Part shown: in pieces, positions 51,657 through 62,520 of the stretch
Position numbering within the stretch: position 1 is the stretch's first letter
Layout: each line of letters begins with the position of its first letter
NCBI GenBank assembly: GCA_014529385.2
Contig: CM043960.1
Span: forward strand, 78,602,332-78,666,331
Reading direction: 5' to 3'
Length of the DNA: 64,000 bases
Source: Adiantum capillus-veneris
Lineage: Eukaryota; Streptophyta; Polypodiopsida; Polypodiales; Pteridaceae
Notes under the pieces: generated by a model
What the model saw: the letters and a program-made list of their open reading frames with translations, nothing else
Told to the model about the DNA's origin: nothing
Database searches by the model: none
Translations under genes and position numbers: made by a program

Positions 51657-52500
51657 CACATGAGGACAACCTTAAATACTAGTTTGGTAACCTAACATAC
51701 ATAAAAGCGTCCTTTCACGGTTTCAAAAAATTATCGAATCACTCCTATCACAGTAGAACTTCTTATTCCAACTCAAAGCTAACACCATACTTTATGGGAA
51801 AAATAAGAAACACTCACAACTCTTGAATATATGGTCATTAGGAGGTCTCAAAGCAAAAGGGGTGCTTAAATTGACAAAAAACATGATGTTTGCTAGGTGA
51901 ATCCCATTTTACACAAGGTACAAAAATCTACAGACAATGAGCATATTTTTTTGTAAACATGAATGAGTTCTTGACGAAAGTCCATGGTTGTTGTAGGCCT
52001 AATTTTTTTGCTTTGAATGTAGAATTAAGTACACAAAAGTACCTTTTTCACAACCTATTGACCTATCATCAATGTTTCTATCATTACCTTTCCTTAGGAA
52101 AAATATGGACTCTCCATGGGCCTTGTAAGAATCCCTAATTTCAAGGAAGCTTGCCAAGATTAAGGGGGACAAAGGCTTTGAATGGGGCTATTTTGGTAGG
52201 GTCTCCTCCACCTTTGACCCCTAAAAAGGTGGGGGGGGGGGGGTAACCATTTGAAAAGTAGGGAAGGGGGAGGGGTAAACCATTTGAAAAGTAAGGGGGG
52301 AGGGGGGAGAATGCTATCTTCTCTCTCTAGCTTTTTGGCCAACTTGTAAGTGGCTTCTTAACTCTCCCATGCCACCTAATCAAATTCGTGGGTCAAAGGT
52401 CAAAAAGTGACTTTTTTCAAAAACTTTCAAATAACTCTATTTTCCCCTAAAAAGTGGCCCCAACATATATACATATAAAAAAAAGATTTTAAAGCTAAAT
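51653..52500. other. AT-rich spacer with G-rich runs
   Basis: No gene is recognised. Two related G-rich phrases with GGGG runs lie at about 52225-52310, spaced by CCATTTGAAAAGTA. Confidence 0.5.
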
Positions 52501-52685
52501 TACTCATAATTCAGTATTTTTTGACTCCCTGCAAAACTTTTAAGAAATTCTCCCCAAAATTGACCACCCTCCCTCCTAATCTAAGCTCCTCTCCTACACC
52601 CATCCCCCTTGCACCTGCACCTGCACCTACACACCCATCTCCTTTCCATCTCTCCATCCTTCAAGCTCCATCTCTCCATCCTACA

Positions 52686-54672
52686 ATGCCTCTTGACGAC
52701 ATGACCAATGTCCCAGCAAGCTCTTCACGCGGTAGGTTTCCATAGCTTTTCCTGCGCCTACCTCAAGAGTATGTTCCGACAAAGAAGACATGCTTGAGTA
52801 CATTACCTTCAGCCAACGAACGTCGTGCTCAAGGGAGAAGAATGTGGATCTCTGGACAGAGGGATGCTTGTACCCAAAGGATCCTTCTTTCAATGTCCAT
52901 CCGCCTTTTACAAACCTTCCATCACTGTTGCAATATGTTGGAAATGGAGAGCAAGGTTTGTTGGGCTACTGCAAGAGACTCAACAGACACGAGATTGCTC
53001 GGTCCAAGATCTACTTGCGTCATTGGAAATTGCTGAATGGGAGTTTCCACAATCTTCAAGATCAGATGCAAACAGCTACTAGTGCACTTGAGGAGGCAAA
53101 GAGCACCATCGCAACCAAGGAAAATGAAATTAAAAAGCTTGAGGATACTCTCTCACACATGAAGAGTACTGCCATGGGAGGTAGGGTGAGGAAACGGGAG
53201 TTGTCCGAAATTCAGACTCTTGCACCACGTGGTGGGGCAAGAAAATGAAGGGCGACAGCTATGAGGTAAGATGTTCTACCCCTCACGTTGTTTATGTCTA
53301 GTACCACTCATCATTGTTGTTTTGGGTAGTAGGAACTTCGTCCAAGAAACGTGCGGCGACGAGAATGTGTCAGCTTGGGCATCTTTACTTCGTTCTTGTT
53401 TCAACAAAGAGGACTTTATTGGGATGCTTGATGCTCCAGAGGCAAAACACTTGAAAGACGCGATCACTAAGAGAGTTCTTCAAAGTTTTTCTAATATTGT
53501 CACTGACCTAGAAGTTCATGATATTTGTGATGCTGTTGGGATTAGTACGAAGGGCTATCAAGCAATACATCAAGTGTTAAAAGATGCATTAAGAAGTCAA
53601 GGAGTCACGGAATACCTATTCCCACTTCCTCACAGAGTGGCGATTGCCAAGAGGGTGTCAAATGAAGATGTTGTTCACCGATTAGAGGACTACTTGTATA
53701 TTGAGGATGATGCCTCTTCAGCCGCTCCGTAGCAAATCGCAAGGAAGGAAGGGCCGTGGGAAGGGAAGTGGTGCTGTTTCTAACTGTGTGTTGTGGACCG
53801 AAGGCTTTGTTTACACCAAATTCAACAATATCTTTGTGGACTCGATACGATTGCAGCAGTCCATGGATGTTTTCTACAATTTGAGTGATGCAGGTTAGTT
53901 TAGGGTTGCCTACATGCTCTATGATGTGTCATAACATGCATTCTGAGGCTTTATATTTGTGGCAGTTCTTGAAGGCAAGCTTGTGTTTGTGCTGAAGTTA
54001 GATGAGTGTGTAATTGTAAAAGGAAGAAAGTTGGAGAGAATGAGCATCACACTTATGAATGAAGCCCTAGCTTATGCCAAGCAATCTTGCAGTTCGAGTG
54101 AAGCGACAAAGCCCTCTTTTAGTGTCCAATCAGAGAAGGATATATGGTGGCTTGGTGCAATTGAAGTTCCGAAAGAGACACATGAAGTTCTTGCATGGAT
54201 TTTTAGTAGAATTCCATGGGTCACAGAGGTCATTAAAGCTCAAATAAATGGTGAGAAGCTCATGGTTCCAGGGCATGGGGAGTTTGATGTTGAATGGCAT
54301 TTAGGTGGTGATCTAAAGACCATAAAGTGCATGCTTTGATGCAAACAAGGTGCAAATTCTTTACTTCCCTGCCCATTCTGTGTGAAAGGGCACAAGACAA
54401 GTCGAGCAACTCAAGTGGAAGGTCATGACGAAGATAATGATGATCATATAAATAGGGAGTGGCAAACTTCGGTTCTTTCATGTGATATGCTAGAGGTGCC
54501 CAATAGGGATAGCAAAGATCCTGGGTGGAACCCCATAATTCCCTTCTCCCTCAACAATGTTCACTTTTGTACATTGCATGTGTTTATGCGAATATTTGAT
54601 AGGATGCTAAAGCATCACATTGATTATGCTTTCACAATGAAGCCCCTTCAACGGTCAAAAGACTCCTTGTAG
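52686..54672 (+). pseudogene. Multi-exon transposase-like gene, family not assigned
   Basis: Coding pieces read on the + strand in several frames, joined by plausible GT-AG sites. They are an N-terminal piece with LWTEGCLYPKD and a coiled coil (STIATKENEIKKLEDTL, about 53080-53170), a helical piece (about 53330-53732), a short piece with LWTEGFVYTKF, and a long piece from about 53966. The last holds HLGGDLKTIKCML, then CPFC, then CTLHVFMRIFDRML. An order of GDLK, a CxxC pair and LH..R..D is seen in unclassified transposase-derived proteins of animals and plants that I remember only loosely. An in-frame TGA at 54337-54339 splits GGDLKTIKCML from CKQGANSLLPCPFC, so this copy seems dead. It may be a DNA transposon remnant or a domesticated gene. 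Confidence 0.4.
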
Positions 54673-55060
54673 GGGTGGAGATGCTCCTTAATGAGATTGG
54701 ATGTCACCGATCAAGGGTGAACATTGTAGCAGAGACTTGTAGGGAGAAGACATATGAGGTGGCATAGAAGGTTTCCATGAATGGAGCCAAGGCACATCAA
54801 TTTTGTCATTTTCCATACCAGGTGCTACCATGGCAAGAACAAAACAAACGGCAAGGATTGAATATCGAGAGGGCCTGGATGCCCAACGAATCCCAGCTCC
54901 AGTACAAGAAGCTGGAACTTCATAAGTTCAAGGTGAGCTCCACACAGAAGAAGCTGGAGCTTCAAATCAACATGGCCAGTCCTCTACAGTAGGAAAAGAG
55001 AGAAGGAAGCATCACCTTGTTGTCTATTCATCGGACTCCAACGATTTTGAGGGCAACACG

Positions 55061-55693
55061 ATGGATGAGAGCGACCAAGGCAAAGAAAGAAATAACCACA
55101 AACAGCGGTCAGAAGGCTCCGAAGAGACGCAAATGGATGATGATCCCCCATGGGTTGGCGTCGAAATACAAACTTATGCCTCTCACATGTCTATTGGGGG
55201 TAAGACACTCCGTAAAGGGAGTGGACCCACACCATCACATCCGCACAATAGTGAAGAGCATGAATCAGATGAGGAGTGGGTGGACTCAGAATATGAGGTG
55301 CTCGAGGTGCTTGTGCGGCTGAAAAAGAGAAAGTGCATTGTCTACAAGAAGAGGAAGCAAGCTGCCCCAACTCATGCAACAAATGCACCTCCCCGTCGAC
55401 CTCAGAAGGTGCGAAAGTGCAGCCGTGCATTTGTGGAGATTTTCCACTATCAGAAGAGCACCGAGCTCTTGATTTAGAGGGCCCCTTTTGCAAGGCTTTG
55501 CAGGGAGGTTTTGCAAATGTACAACACTGAGTTTCGGATGGGCGCCGTGGCCATAGAGGCAGTCCAAGAGGCAGCAGAGCAATATCTAACTAGCATATTC
55601 GAGGATGCGAACCTATGTGCCATCCATGGAAAGCGTGTAACAATTATGCCCAAGGATATGCAGCTTGCTCGCCGTTTGCGCCATGAGCATTAG
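55061..55693 (+). pseudogene. Divergent histone H3-like gene with long acidic N-terminal tail
   Basis: The C-terminal half is clearly a histone H3 fold: YQKSTELLI (55448-55474), then [10 protein letters not shown], a loop of normal H3 length (TEFRMGAVA), QEAAEQYL and [25 protein letters not shown], ending RHEH. A TAG at 55475-55477 lies in frame between STELLI and the alpha-1 helix, so it is a pseudogene, a sequence error or a two-part frame. Upstream the same frame is open from 55061 and reads an H3-tail-like basic part (KRKQAAPTHATNAPPRRPQK) preceded by about 90 unusual acidic residues (HESDEEWVDSEYEV). RAPF and LARRL recall CENH3, but the short loop 1 and conserved KRVTIMPKD recall canonical H3. 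It follows a transposase-like gene on the same strand. Confidence 0.75.
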
Positions 55694-55904
55694 CTTGTAA
55701 TTAGTCATCAAACCATTTTTGTATTTACGGAACTTCCAAGATTGGGAAGAATTTGAATATAAGCGTCTTTTGATTGTATACTCCGCTCTTTGTGCATTGT
55801 ATAGCTTTAATTGTGTACCATGCGATGTAGTAGTGGTCCATGTTTTATCTACCTTCTTTTCTATGTATGTAGCTTAAAGCTTGGATTGGGAAAACTTGCC
55901 TAAG

Positions 55905-56245
55905 TTAAGCACCTTGGCCAAGTCAAGTATGCAGTTCCTGATACATCCAAGCTATGTGAAGCACTGATGCAACCCAAATATCTTGAATGCATGGTAAAAG
56001 TTTCTGGAAAGCCTTGGAAAGGGCTTGGAATGCCCCCAAAATGGCTGCCACAAGGGCGCGCATTTGGTGCTTCCACAGGCCGATGAAGGGACCAAATGCG
56101 CGCCCTTGTGGCAGCCATTTTTAGGGCCTGCCAAGGTCTTTCCAAAGCTTTCCAGGATGTTTCGCCCTGCATTCAGGATATTTCCCTTACTTCAATGCTT
56201 CAAATAGCCTGGATGCATCAGGAAGTGCATGCCCCACTAAGTCAA
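55905..56245. repeat. Long hairpin 1 (about 160-bp arms)
   Basis: The arms pair around a 22-base loop (56069-56090). The inner 28 bp (56041-56068 with 56091-56118) pair perfectly and include GGCTGCCACAAGGGCGCGCA. Outer parts pair with scattered mismatches to about 55905 and 56245. No coding content is seen. It fits a MITE or a hairpin RNA precursor. It lies 210 bp after the H3-like frame. Confidence 0.8.
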
Positions 56246-56339
56246 TGTAGCATAGATTTTTTGAAGCATACATGTAATTAGTTTTGGTTTTGCAACTGAA
56301 ATTTATCTGGGCTTGTACAACAGCTTGGTTATGAAAGGA

Positions 56340-56608
56340 TCTATGGTTGGAGTGAATGTTGGTTAGCCATTTTTTCTTAATTCATGGGGAAAGGTATTGA
56401 TAAGCCTTTTAAAGGGCTTGAGATGCTCCAAAATGGGCTGCCACAAGGGCGTGCATTTGCCCCTTCCATATGCTTATGGAAGACCCAGATGCGCGCCCTT
56501 GTGGCAGCCCATTTTGGGGCCTCCCAAGCCCTTTTGTAGGCATATCAATAACTTTCCCCATGATTTAATGCAAGTTGGCTGGCTAACATGCTTTCCAACC
56601 CAGCATGC
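56340..56608. repeat. Long hairpin 2, sibling of hairpin 1
   Basis: The arms (about 56340-56455 and 56490-56608) pair around a short loop, and the inner segment again reads GGCTGCCACAAGGGCG with its partner CGCGCCCTTGTGGCAGCC. The outer arms differ strongly from hairpin 1 while each still pairs with itself. Confidence 0.78.
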
Positions 56609-56747
56609 ATAAAAAACTGCATGATTCACTAAGCACGGGTGCTTCTCATAAACACATTGGAAGCCAAACATATAACAAATTCAAAAGCTTGCAAGTAAGA
56701 GAGAGTCATAGACACCAAAAAGTAGATTCATTAAGGAAATCAATGCT

Positions 56748-57210
56748 TTACATGATATCCGGCTTGTGCTTTAGGATCTTTCGAATTACAATTTTTTGGC
56801 GCTTGGCCTTTTGGGGTGGCTCCCTGTTAAGCAAAGTGGTTGTAACTTCTTGGGTGTCATTAACCCCTACAACTTGGTTCATACCGACATGGGCGATGAG
56901 GTGCCCGCGAAAGTTGACGCCGAAAGTGGATATTGCAAAATTTTTCTTTACAAGCACTACAAGGTTGGCCGATTGGGCAAGGGTTGTTAAGCACAAGGCC
57001 TTGGAGAGTGAACGGAGGGCAAAAATGTTGTAGCGTTGTGAGCGGGATGAAAACACACACAGCGCCTCTATAACGACCCGACACACACTCTTGGAATGAT
57101 ACACACACACACACACACTATGGGGCACCACTCGGCTTAGACAACACACCTGGCCGAGACAGGGAACACACCTCTGGAGTGAGATGAGAGAGACTATCCA
57201 CTTGCCCACT

Positions 57211-57248
<38 letters not shown>

Positions 57249-58824
57249 CTCAACTCAAAAGAGGATAATTTCTGATGTTTAGATACAATTGAGCTTGGAC
57301 CAACACCAATGGGGCAAATAGTTTACACAGTATTGAGGAAATACACCAGATACAACCACAAAGTTAAGCAGAGGCTTCACTCACCGGAGAAAATTACACA
57401 GAAAAACAGCAAAAAATCTGTGAGGAATTTGGCAAAATGGACAGCGCCATTGCGTCCGGAACGCCCAAAAATCCCAGTCTACAATGTCAAAGTGCTCAAA
57501 TCCGACCTCGGATGAGCAGTTTAGGGCCAAAAAATGCTCCAAAAACAGCAAAAAACACACTTGCGGATGTTCCTCCTCTCTTCTCCACGTTTATTCTGGT
57601 CTTCTCTCAGTTTTTTCAGTTCCCACACTTAGCTTTATTAGTTGGGCACCCTTGGCCTTTTAGATGACCTCAAACGGACCCCGAACAGGCCAAAAACTGA
57701 CCTCGCAGTGCATAGTTGTCACCTTTTTGCATCATCCGCACACCTGGCACTCATTTCTTTTCAATAATGCGTCTCGCAATCACGTGAAGTGGCCCCGAAA
57801 AGTGGTCCTAATGATGACCTTTCTGCATAACTCTCACAAGAAAACACCCACGTTGTGTCCGTCCTCATCCGCGTACAAATATTGACCCCGTTCGCCCTCC
57901 TGACGCCACTAGATGCCATCTGACGCACCTGCTTACCTCATGTCGTCGGCCCGCGGATAGCTTCCTCGAGAAGTTTTACGCGCTATAAACTCCTCATTAT
58001 TGTAGAAAAAACATACTGGTACTGGTGATAGTGAAAATCGATGCACTATGTACATGCTGTCCTACCTGTACACATGTGGGCCCCACGTAACCACCTGGCT
58101 CTGGAAAATGGGCAATTCTGTATTTGATGCACCATGCATGCGTATGTACATATGCGCAATCCCTTGCTCCAAAAATCTCCTGACAGCGTCTATTGGGGGA
58201 GTAGTCGGCATGCACAAACACCACGTCACCAGTTGGAAGTGTGCCGAGGTAGTGAGAAGGTGCTGCTTGAGGTCCAAACGCCGTCCTCCTCCCCCCTGAC
58301 CGTTGCACCTAGGCGTCAACCTCCAAAACATCCTATAAAACATAGGATTTGTGAGAACTATGGAAAAAAATTAGTTATAACATTAAGAAAATCAATTGTA
58401 ACAATCAACTTTAAGTGAGCATCTATACCTCTTGTCTACGATCCTCCTCATCAGCATCCGGGTGCAAGTAAAGATCCACACTTGACTTCCCCTTTGGATC
58501 AAGCAAAACAGGTGTTGTAGCAGGTGACGGTGAATCCACTCTTGGCTGTTTAGCCAAACACATGGCTTGCACGGCCACAAACTCCTCCTCAGAGACCTTG
58601 GCTTGCTCGGCCGCTGCCACCTCGGCTTGTGCGATCGCCACTGCGTGCGCCACAGTATTCCCCATGGGCAGTAGGAGATCATCATCATGGGAGGTGGTGG
58701 TATCAACCTCAAACTTGCCATGGGCATCGAGGATGGCGAAACACTCATCCATGCGAAGCTCAAAGGATTTCTCAAGATCATGTAAAAACACAAACTCCTC
58801 CCCACCCACTGAATAATATGCCAT
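56748..58824 (-). pseudogene. Unrecognised gene on the - strand, interrupted by a solo LTR
   Basis: I do not recognise it. Exon 1 runs from the ATG at 58824 to a GT donor after 58429 (MAYYSVGGEEFVFLHDLEKS; an acidic protein with an Ala- and Glu-rich helix and a Pro-Ser stretch). A second exon is plausible from 58308 (AG acceptor 58309-58310), reading LPTGDVVFVHADYSPN up to the LTR at 58186. Left of the LTR an open - strand frame continues from 57036 to a stop at about 56748 and ends in a basic stretch (KAKRQKIVIRKILKHK). The LTR plus its GCGT duplicate lie within the coding part, so this allele is likely dead. It could belong to the same element as the transposase-like and H3-like genes, reading the other way. 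Confidence 0.35.
57037..58185 (-). mobile_element. Solo LTR of the Tat family
   Basis: This is the reverse complement of the Tat LTRs at 40854-42005, 1149 bp, with TG...CA ends and flanking duplicates GCGT (57033-57036 and 58186-58189). It is clearly more diverged from the two Tat LTRs than they are from each other, so it is older or from another subfamily. No internal sequence is present, as expected after LTR-LTR recombination. It contains an (AC)n tract near 57211-57244. Confidence 0.9.
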
Positions 58825-60229
58825 AAATGATTAAATTATTTTTTAACGATCAATAAGCCAATGGTATAAAGCAAGAAAAGGCTATTGTTTGATAGATATA
58901 TCGATTGGTATATGTCTCTTTCTCTCATTACTCTCTATCTCTCACTGTCTCTCTAGCCACTTACACACACACATATACACTTTCTAGCTACTTACATACA
59001 CACTCTCTCTAGCTTATAGACACTCTCTCTATCTACACACCCTTTTTCTAGTTTGCAACCACTTCCTCTCTCTAGATTGCAATCACACCATGGTTTGTAA
59101 AAGTAGTTGTAGCTATTAAATCTAGGCAATTTAAAGCTAACATCATCAGTGAGGCTATTGACTAGATTGAGCCACAAAATGTAGTCCAAGTAATCACAAA
59201 CAAAGCTAAAAATTATCAGCAACATGGTGTATTTTGGAGGATTGATATCCCAATATTTATACCCTTGGATATAACATGAATAGTCTTAATTTGGTGTTAC
59301 AAGATTGCTATAAAAGTGGTGATACTAAATGGTTGAAAATAATTTTAGACAACACTAAAAAAACACTACAAGATGTTGTGTGGACAGTGGCACCACCAAA
59401 GGGGCACCTAAGCCCACAAAGGGAGTCTAAACATTCTAGAGCGTGAGTGTGGTCATTGACATTGTGAGACTTTGCTACATCACCTTTGAATGTTGAATCC
59501 CAAAGTGGCAAGGGAAAGGGTATAAAAAATTCAATAGGACTCAAATGGTGGTTTGCCTCTAACATATCCACCTTCGTTGAGTGGAAATATAATTTCTATA
59601 CTTTATCAAAATCCAGAGTTGTGCCTATGATTAGGGAGCACTTTCTTGGTAGTAATTCAAGAATGCAAGGGTATTGGGGTAGATGAGGCTGCCAAGCACC
59701 TTAGAGATTTCTAGGCAAGATGCCATCAAACATGAGACTAGCTATCTCCATGATGAATCTCCCAACCCTAACTTTGATATAAGCATAGTGCATGCAAATC
59801 ATTTAGGTGATAAAAAACAACTTTAAATCTTTAGATATATGATGATGAGGTGTATCAAGGGCAATCCATCCCGGTAGTAGAATGATTATCTAATCAACTC
59901 ACCTCCAACACATCATCAAGGGAAGCTCCTAGTTAGACCTTACAATGCTAGGATAGACCCAAGAACATGTCCTATACCTCTTTAAGGAAAGATTCTACCC
60001 AAACTCAATGGCGCTAGGCTAGACCACATAAGAGGAGGAAAACTAATCTATGCATGTAACCATAAATTGAGGTGCATGAGGGGCAATCATTCATCAAAGT
60101 CTCTCGTGTATCTACAATCAAAACACATGTAGCCCATGTTCATAACAAAAATTGTATATGAAGAAAAAAATGTAAACCACTACGAGAGCTTTACCTCGTT
60201 AAGCTAGTGCCACTAGTCTCAATAGTCTC

Positions 60230-60232
<3 letters not shown>
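58825..60232. other. AT-rich DNA without a recognised gene
   Basis: CT-rich and CA-rich stretches lie at about 58915-59080. The open frames are short and unrecognised. Confidence 0.5.
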
Positions 60233-60323
<91 letters not shown>

Positions 60324-60333
60324 CCCCCCCCCC
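60233..60333. repeat. (CT)n followed by poly-C
   Basis: About 88 bp of CT pass into about 13 C residues. The Arg-Glu open frame on the - strand is an artefact. Confidence 0.95.
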
Positions 60334-61280
60334 TTCCTTGAGCTCCAAAAGAGAAATTGGGCTATATTTTTACCCATATCTTTTTGTTGATTGTGATAAT
60401 GAATGCCCACAACACACTCCTACAAAACATGCTCAAGGTAGCCTAGCCCATATATTGTAGCACGTGGATACGTTGGATTCAAATGAGATTGAACACTCAC
60501 AAGCTCATGGTGTAGAGTCTCATAACCCCCACTCTCAAGATAGGAGAAACTAGCAAGGTCTAAATACGCTTTTGCAGCATCTCTCTACTAGCGGAACCTC
60601 TCAAGAATATCCTACATCCTTGGGGGGGGGGGGGGGGGGGGGGGGGGGGCTCTTTATACATTTTATGGATACGAATAAAAATATCCCTCTTTCTTCATAG
60701 ACCTTAAACTTATTCAATAAATTTAGTTGAAATTACCATTTTTTAAGTGTAAATCTATAACTAATATGAACTATAATATACCCTCCTTTCAAATGCATGT
60801 GATACACCTACATATCTACTATAAGGTGCACTACCTGGGCCTAGAAATCACTTTGTATCTCCACCCGGTCCTTTTGATCGAGCTATATGGGCTTTTCCCT
60901 CACTATTCCGAGCCCTCTCATACCATGTTAAGAACAATGCAGTATGGGATTGATTATCGTAAAAAAGAATGCCAAGATAAAGAAAAAAAATAGAGGCACA
61001 ACTCAAACTATGTATTCATCAATAACCTCAAACTTTGTCACAACAACAATACACACACATCCCCTTATATAGCATCTTTTGCCAAACAGGAACCCAAACT
61101 ACTATAGACATTCATAACTTCCACTTACAGAATGCCGTACTTTTTTGCAATTAAATGAAACCATTTAAGGGCCAATAACCCATTACAAAGCAAATATTTG
61201 TTTAAATTCCCCATCAAACACATGGGGAGTCACCAACTCAACCACTTCCTCAACCAAATACTCTACCTTTTACATTGGAC
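60334..61280. other. AT-rich DNA without a recognised gene, with a 28-base poly-G run
   Basis: A run of 28 G residues lies at 60622-60649. The remaining sequence has only short unrecognised open frames. Confidence 0.6.
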
Positions 61281-61423
61281 ATTTGGAAAAGGTTTTGATA
61301 AGACTCCCTACACTCCACTTGTATACTACTGTATACACTCTGGAAACATGTCATTTGAAAAAGTCTTCGATAAGACTCTCTATCCTCCACTTGTATACTA
61401 CTGTATACACTCCGGGACATGTC
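61281..61423 (+). repeat. 72-bp tandem duplication
   Basis: Units 61281-61352 and 61353-61423 share GATAAGACTC and CTCCACTTGTATACTACTGT blocks and end in ACATGTC. Each contains GTATACTACTGTATAC, a short palindrome. Confidence 0.85.
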
Positions 61424-61930
61424 ATCTAGTTGTTCTTCTAATGGTGTTAGGTTAGACCAGAAAGACAATCTCTAAAGATCCTATGATTGAGCTCTAGCTC
61501 TAGTGTACTAGTACTTTGATTTTTGTTTTCTGTTGAGATTTCAAGCTCAAATGTACTACCCTTAGATGATTATCAATAAAAATCATCATCTGGTGCACCT
61601 TGATGGATATGCATATTTCACCAATGAAACTATGGTTGGACTACACCAACCCAGTCTACCTATAAGAGTGATGGCACACTTATCCATCCAACCACTTCAC
61701 TAGTGGTCCACTCTAAACCATTGTGCTAGTTTCCTTTTATGTTTTATTTCCCTTTTATGTTTTGTAGACCTCTTATCTTGAGTAAGTGAAGAAGAAGAAG
61801 TGGAAGGTTTACATAAATATGTGTGTATTTGTGCACGCGCGCTCGTGTGTGTGTGTGTGTGTGTGTGTGTGCATGTGCATGTGCATGCACGTGCTTGCAA
61901 GAGCTCAAGCTTTCTCCTTCTCTATCTCTT
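61424..61930. other. Unassigned DNA with a (GT)n tract, possible LTR
   Basis: No gene is seen. A GT microsatellite lies at about 61847-61872, followed by GCATGTGCATGT repeats. It may be the LTR of the copia remnant that follows, but no second LTR is in the window. Confidence 0.35.
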
Positions 61931-62520
61931 AACATGATATTAGAGCTTGGTTGTGTCTGAGGATCTTGGAGCACCAAGCGAGAGTAGTAAAAGAATCAAT
62001 CTCCAAATTCCCAGTAGGCATTGTCAAATGATCTCCAATTGAGGTGCTTCTTTTTGGAGATTGTGCATCTCAGGTTTTTGTAGAGTCCTTTGGACTAAGT
62101 CTGTGTAGCCAAATTTCCATTCTAGGCGCATTTCAGCTGTGTTTTGGAGTTGAAATGTGTTTGCATGCAGAAACACTAAGGTTCACGACTCTATGGATCT
62201 TTATTTTGGTGGTGCAGATAGTTTTGTTTTGGTTGCAATGCCCATAAATATTTCTTAGTATTGTGAAACAAGTATAGTATGCATACTATGTCTACAAGTG
62301 GTAGTTTATATTTTTAGTAGGCTACTCAAAGACTTAGTGAAGTGCTAAAAAATTTCATCAAACAATGATGCACTTAACCAGATTGTTAGCGAGAAGCTAG
62401 ACAAGAACAACTTCCATGCTTGGAAGATTAGAATGACCAAAATTTTCTTATGGGTAAAGTTTTTTGGGAGTACATTCATGTAGAGCATGAGCTACCCGTC
62501 TCTCCAAAATCCCTAGGCAA
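61931..62520 (+). mobile_element. Copia-type remnant: worn primer site and gag start
   Basis: A worn initiator-Met type primer site (ATATTAGAGCTTGG, about 61938) is followed about 450 bp later by a copia gag N-terminus (KLDKNNFHAWKIRMT, about 62395-62440). The rest is missing or unrecognisable. It is a dead fragment. Confidence 0.55.

Noticed and set aside
55061-55693. Firm call of CENH3 for the H3-like frame
   Set aside because: Loop 1 has the canonical H3 length and KRVTIMPKD is canonical; only RAPF and LARRL recall CENH3. Kept as divergent H3.
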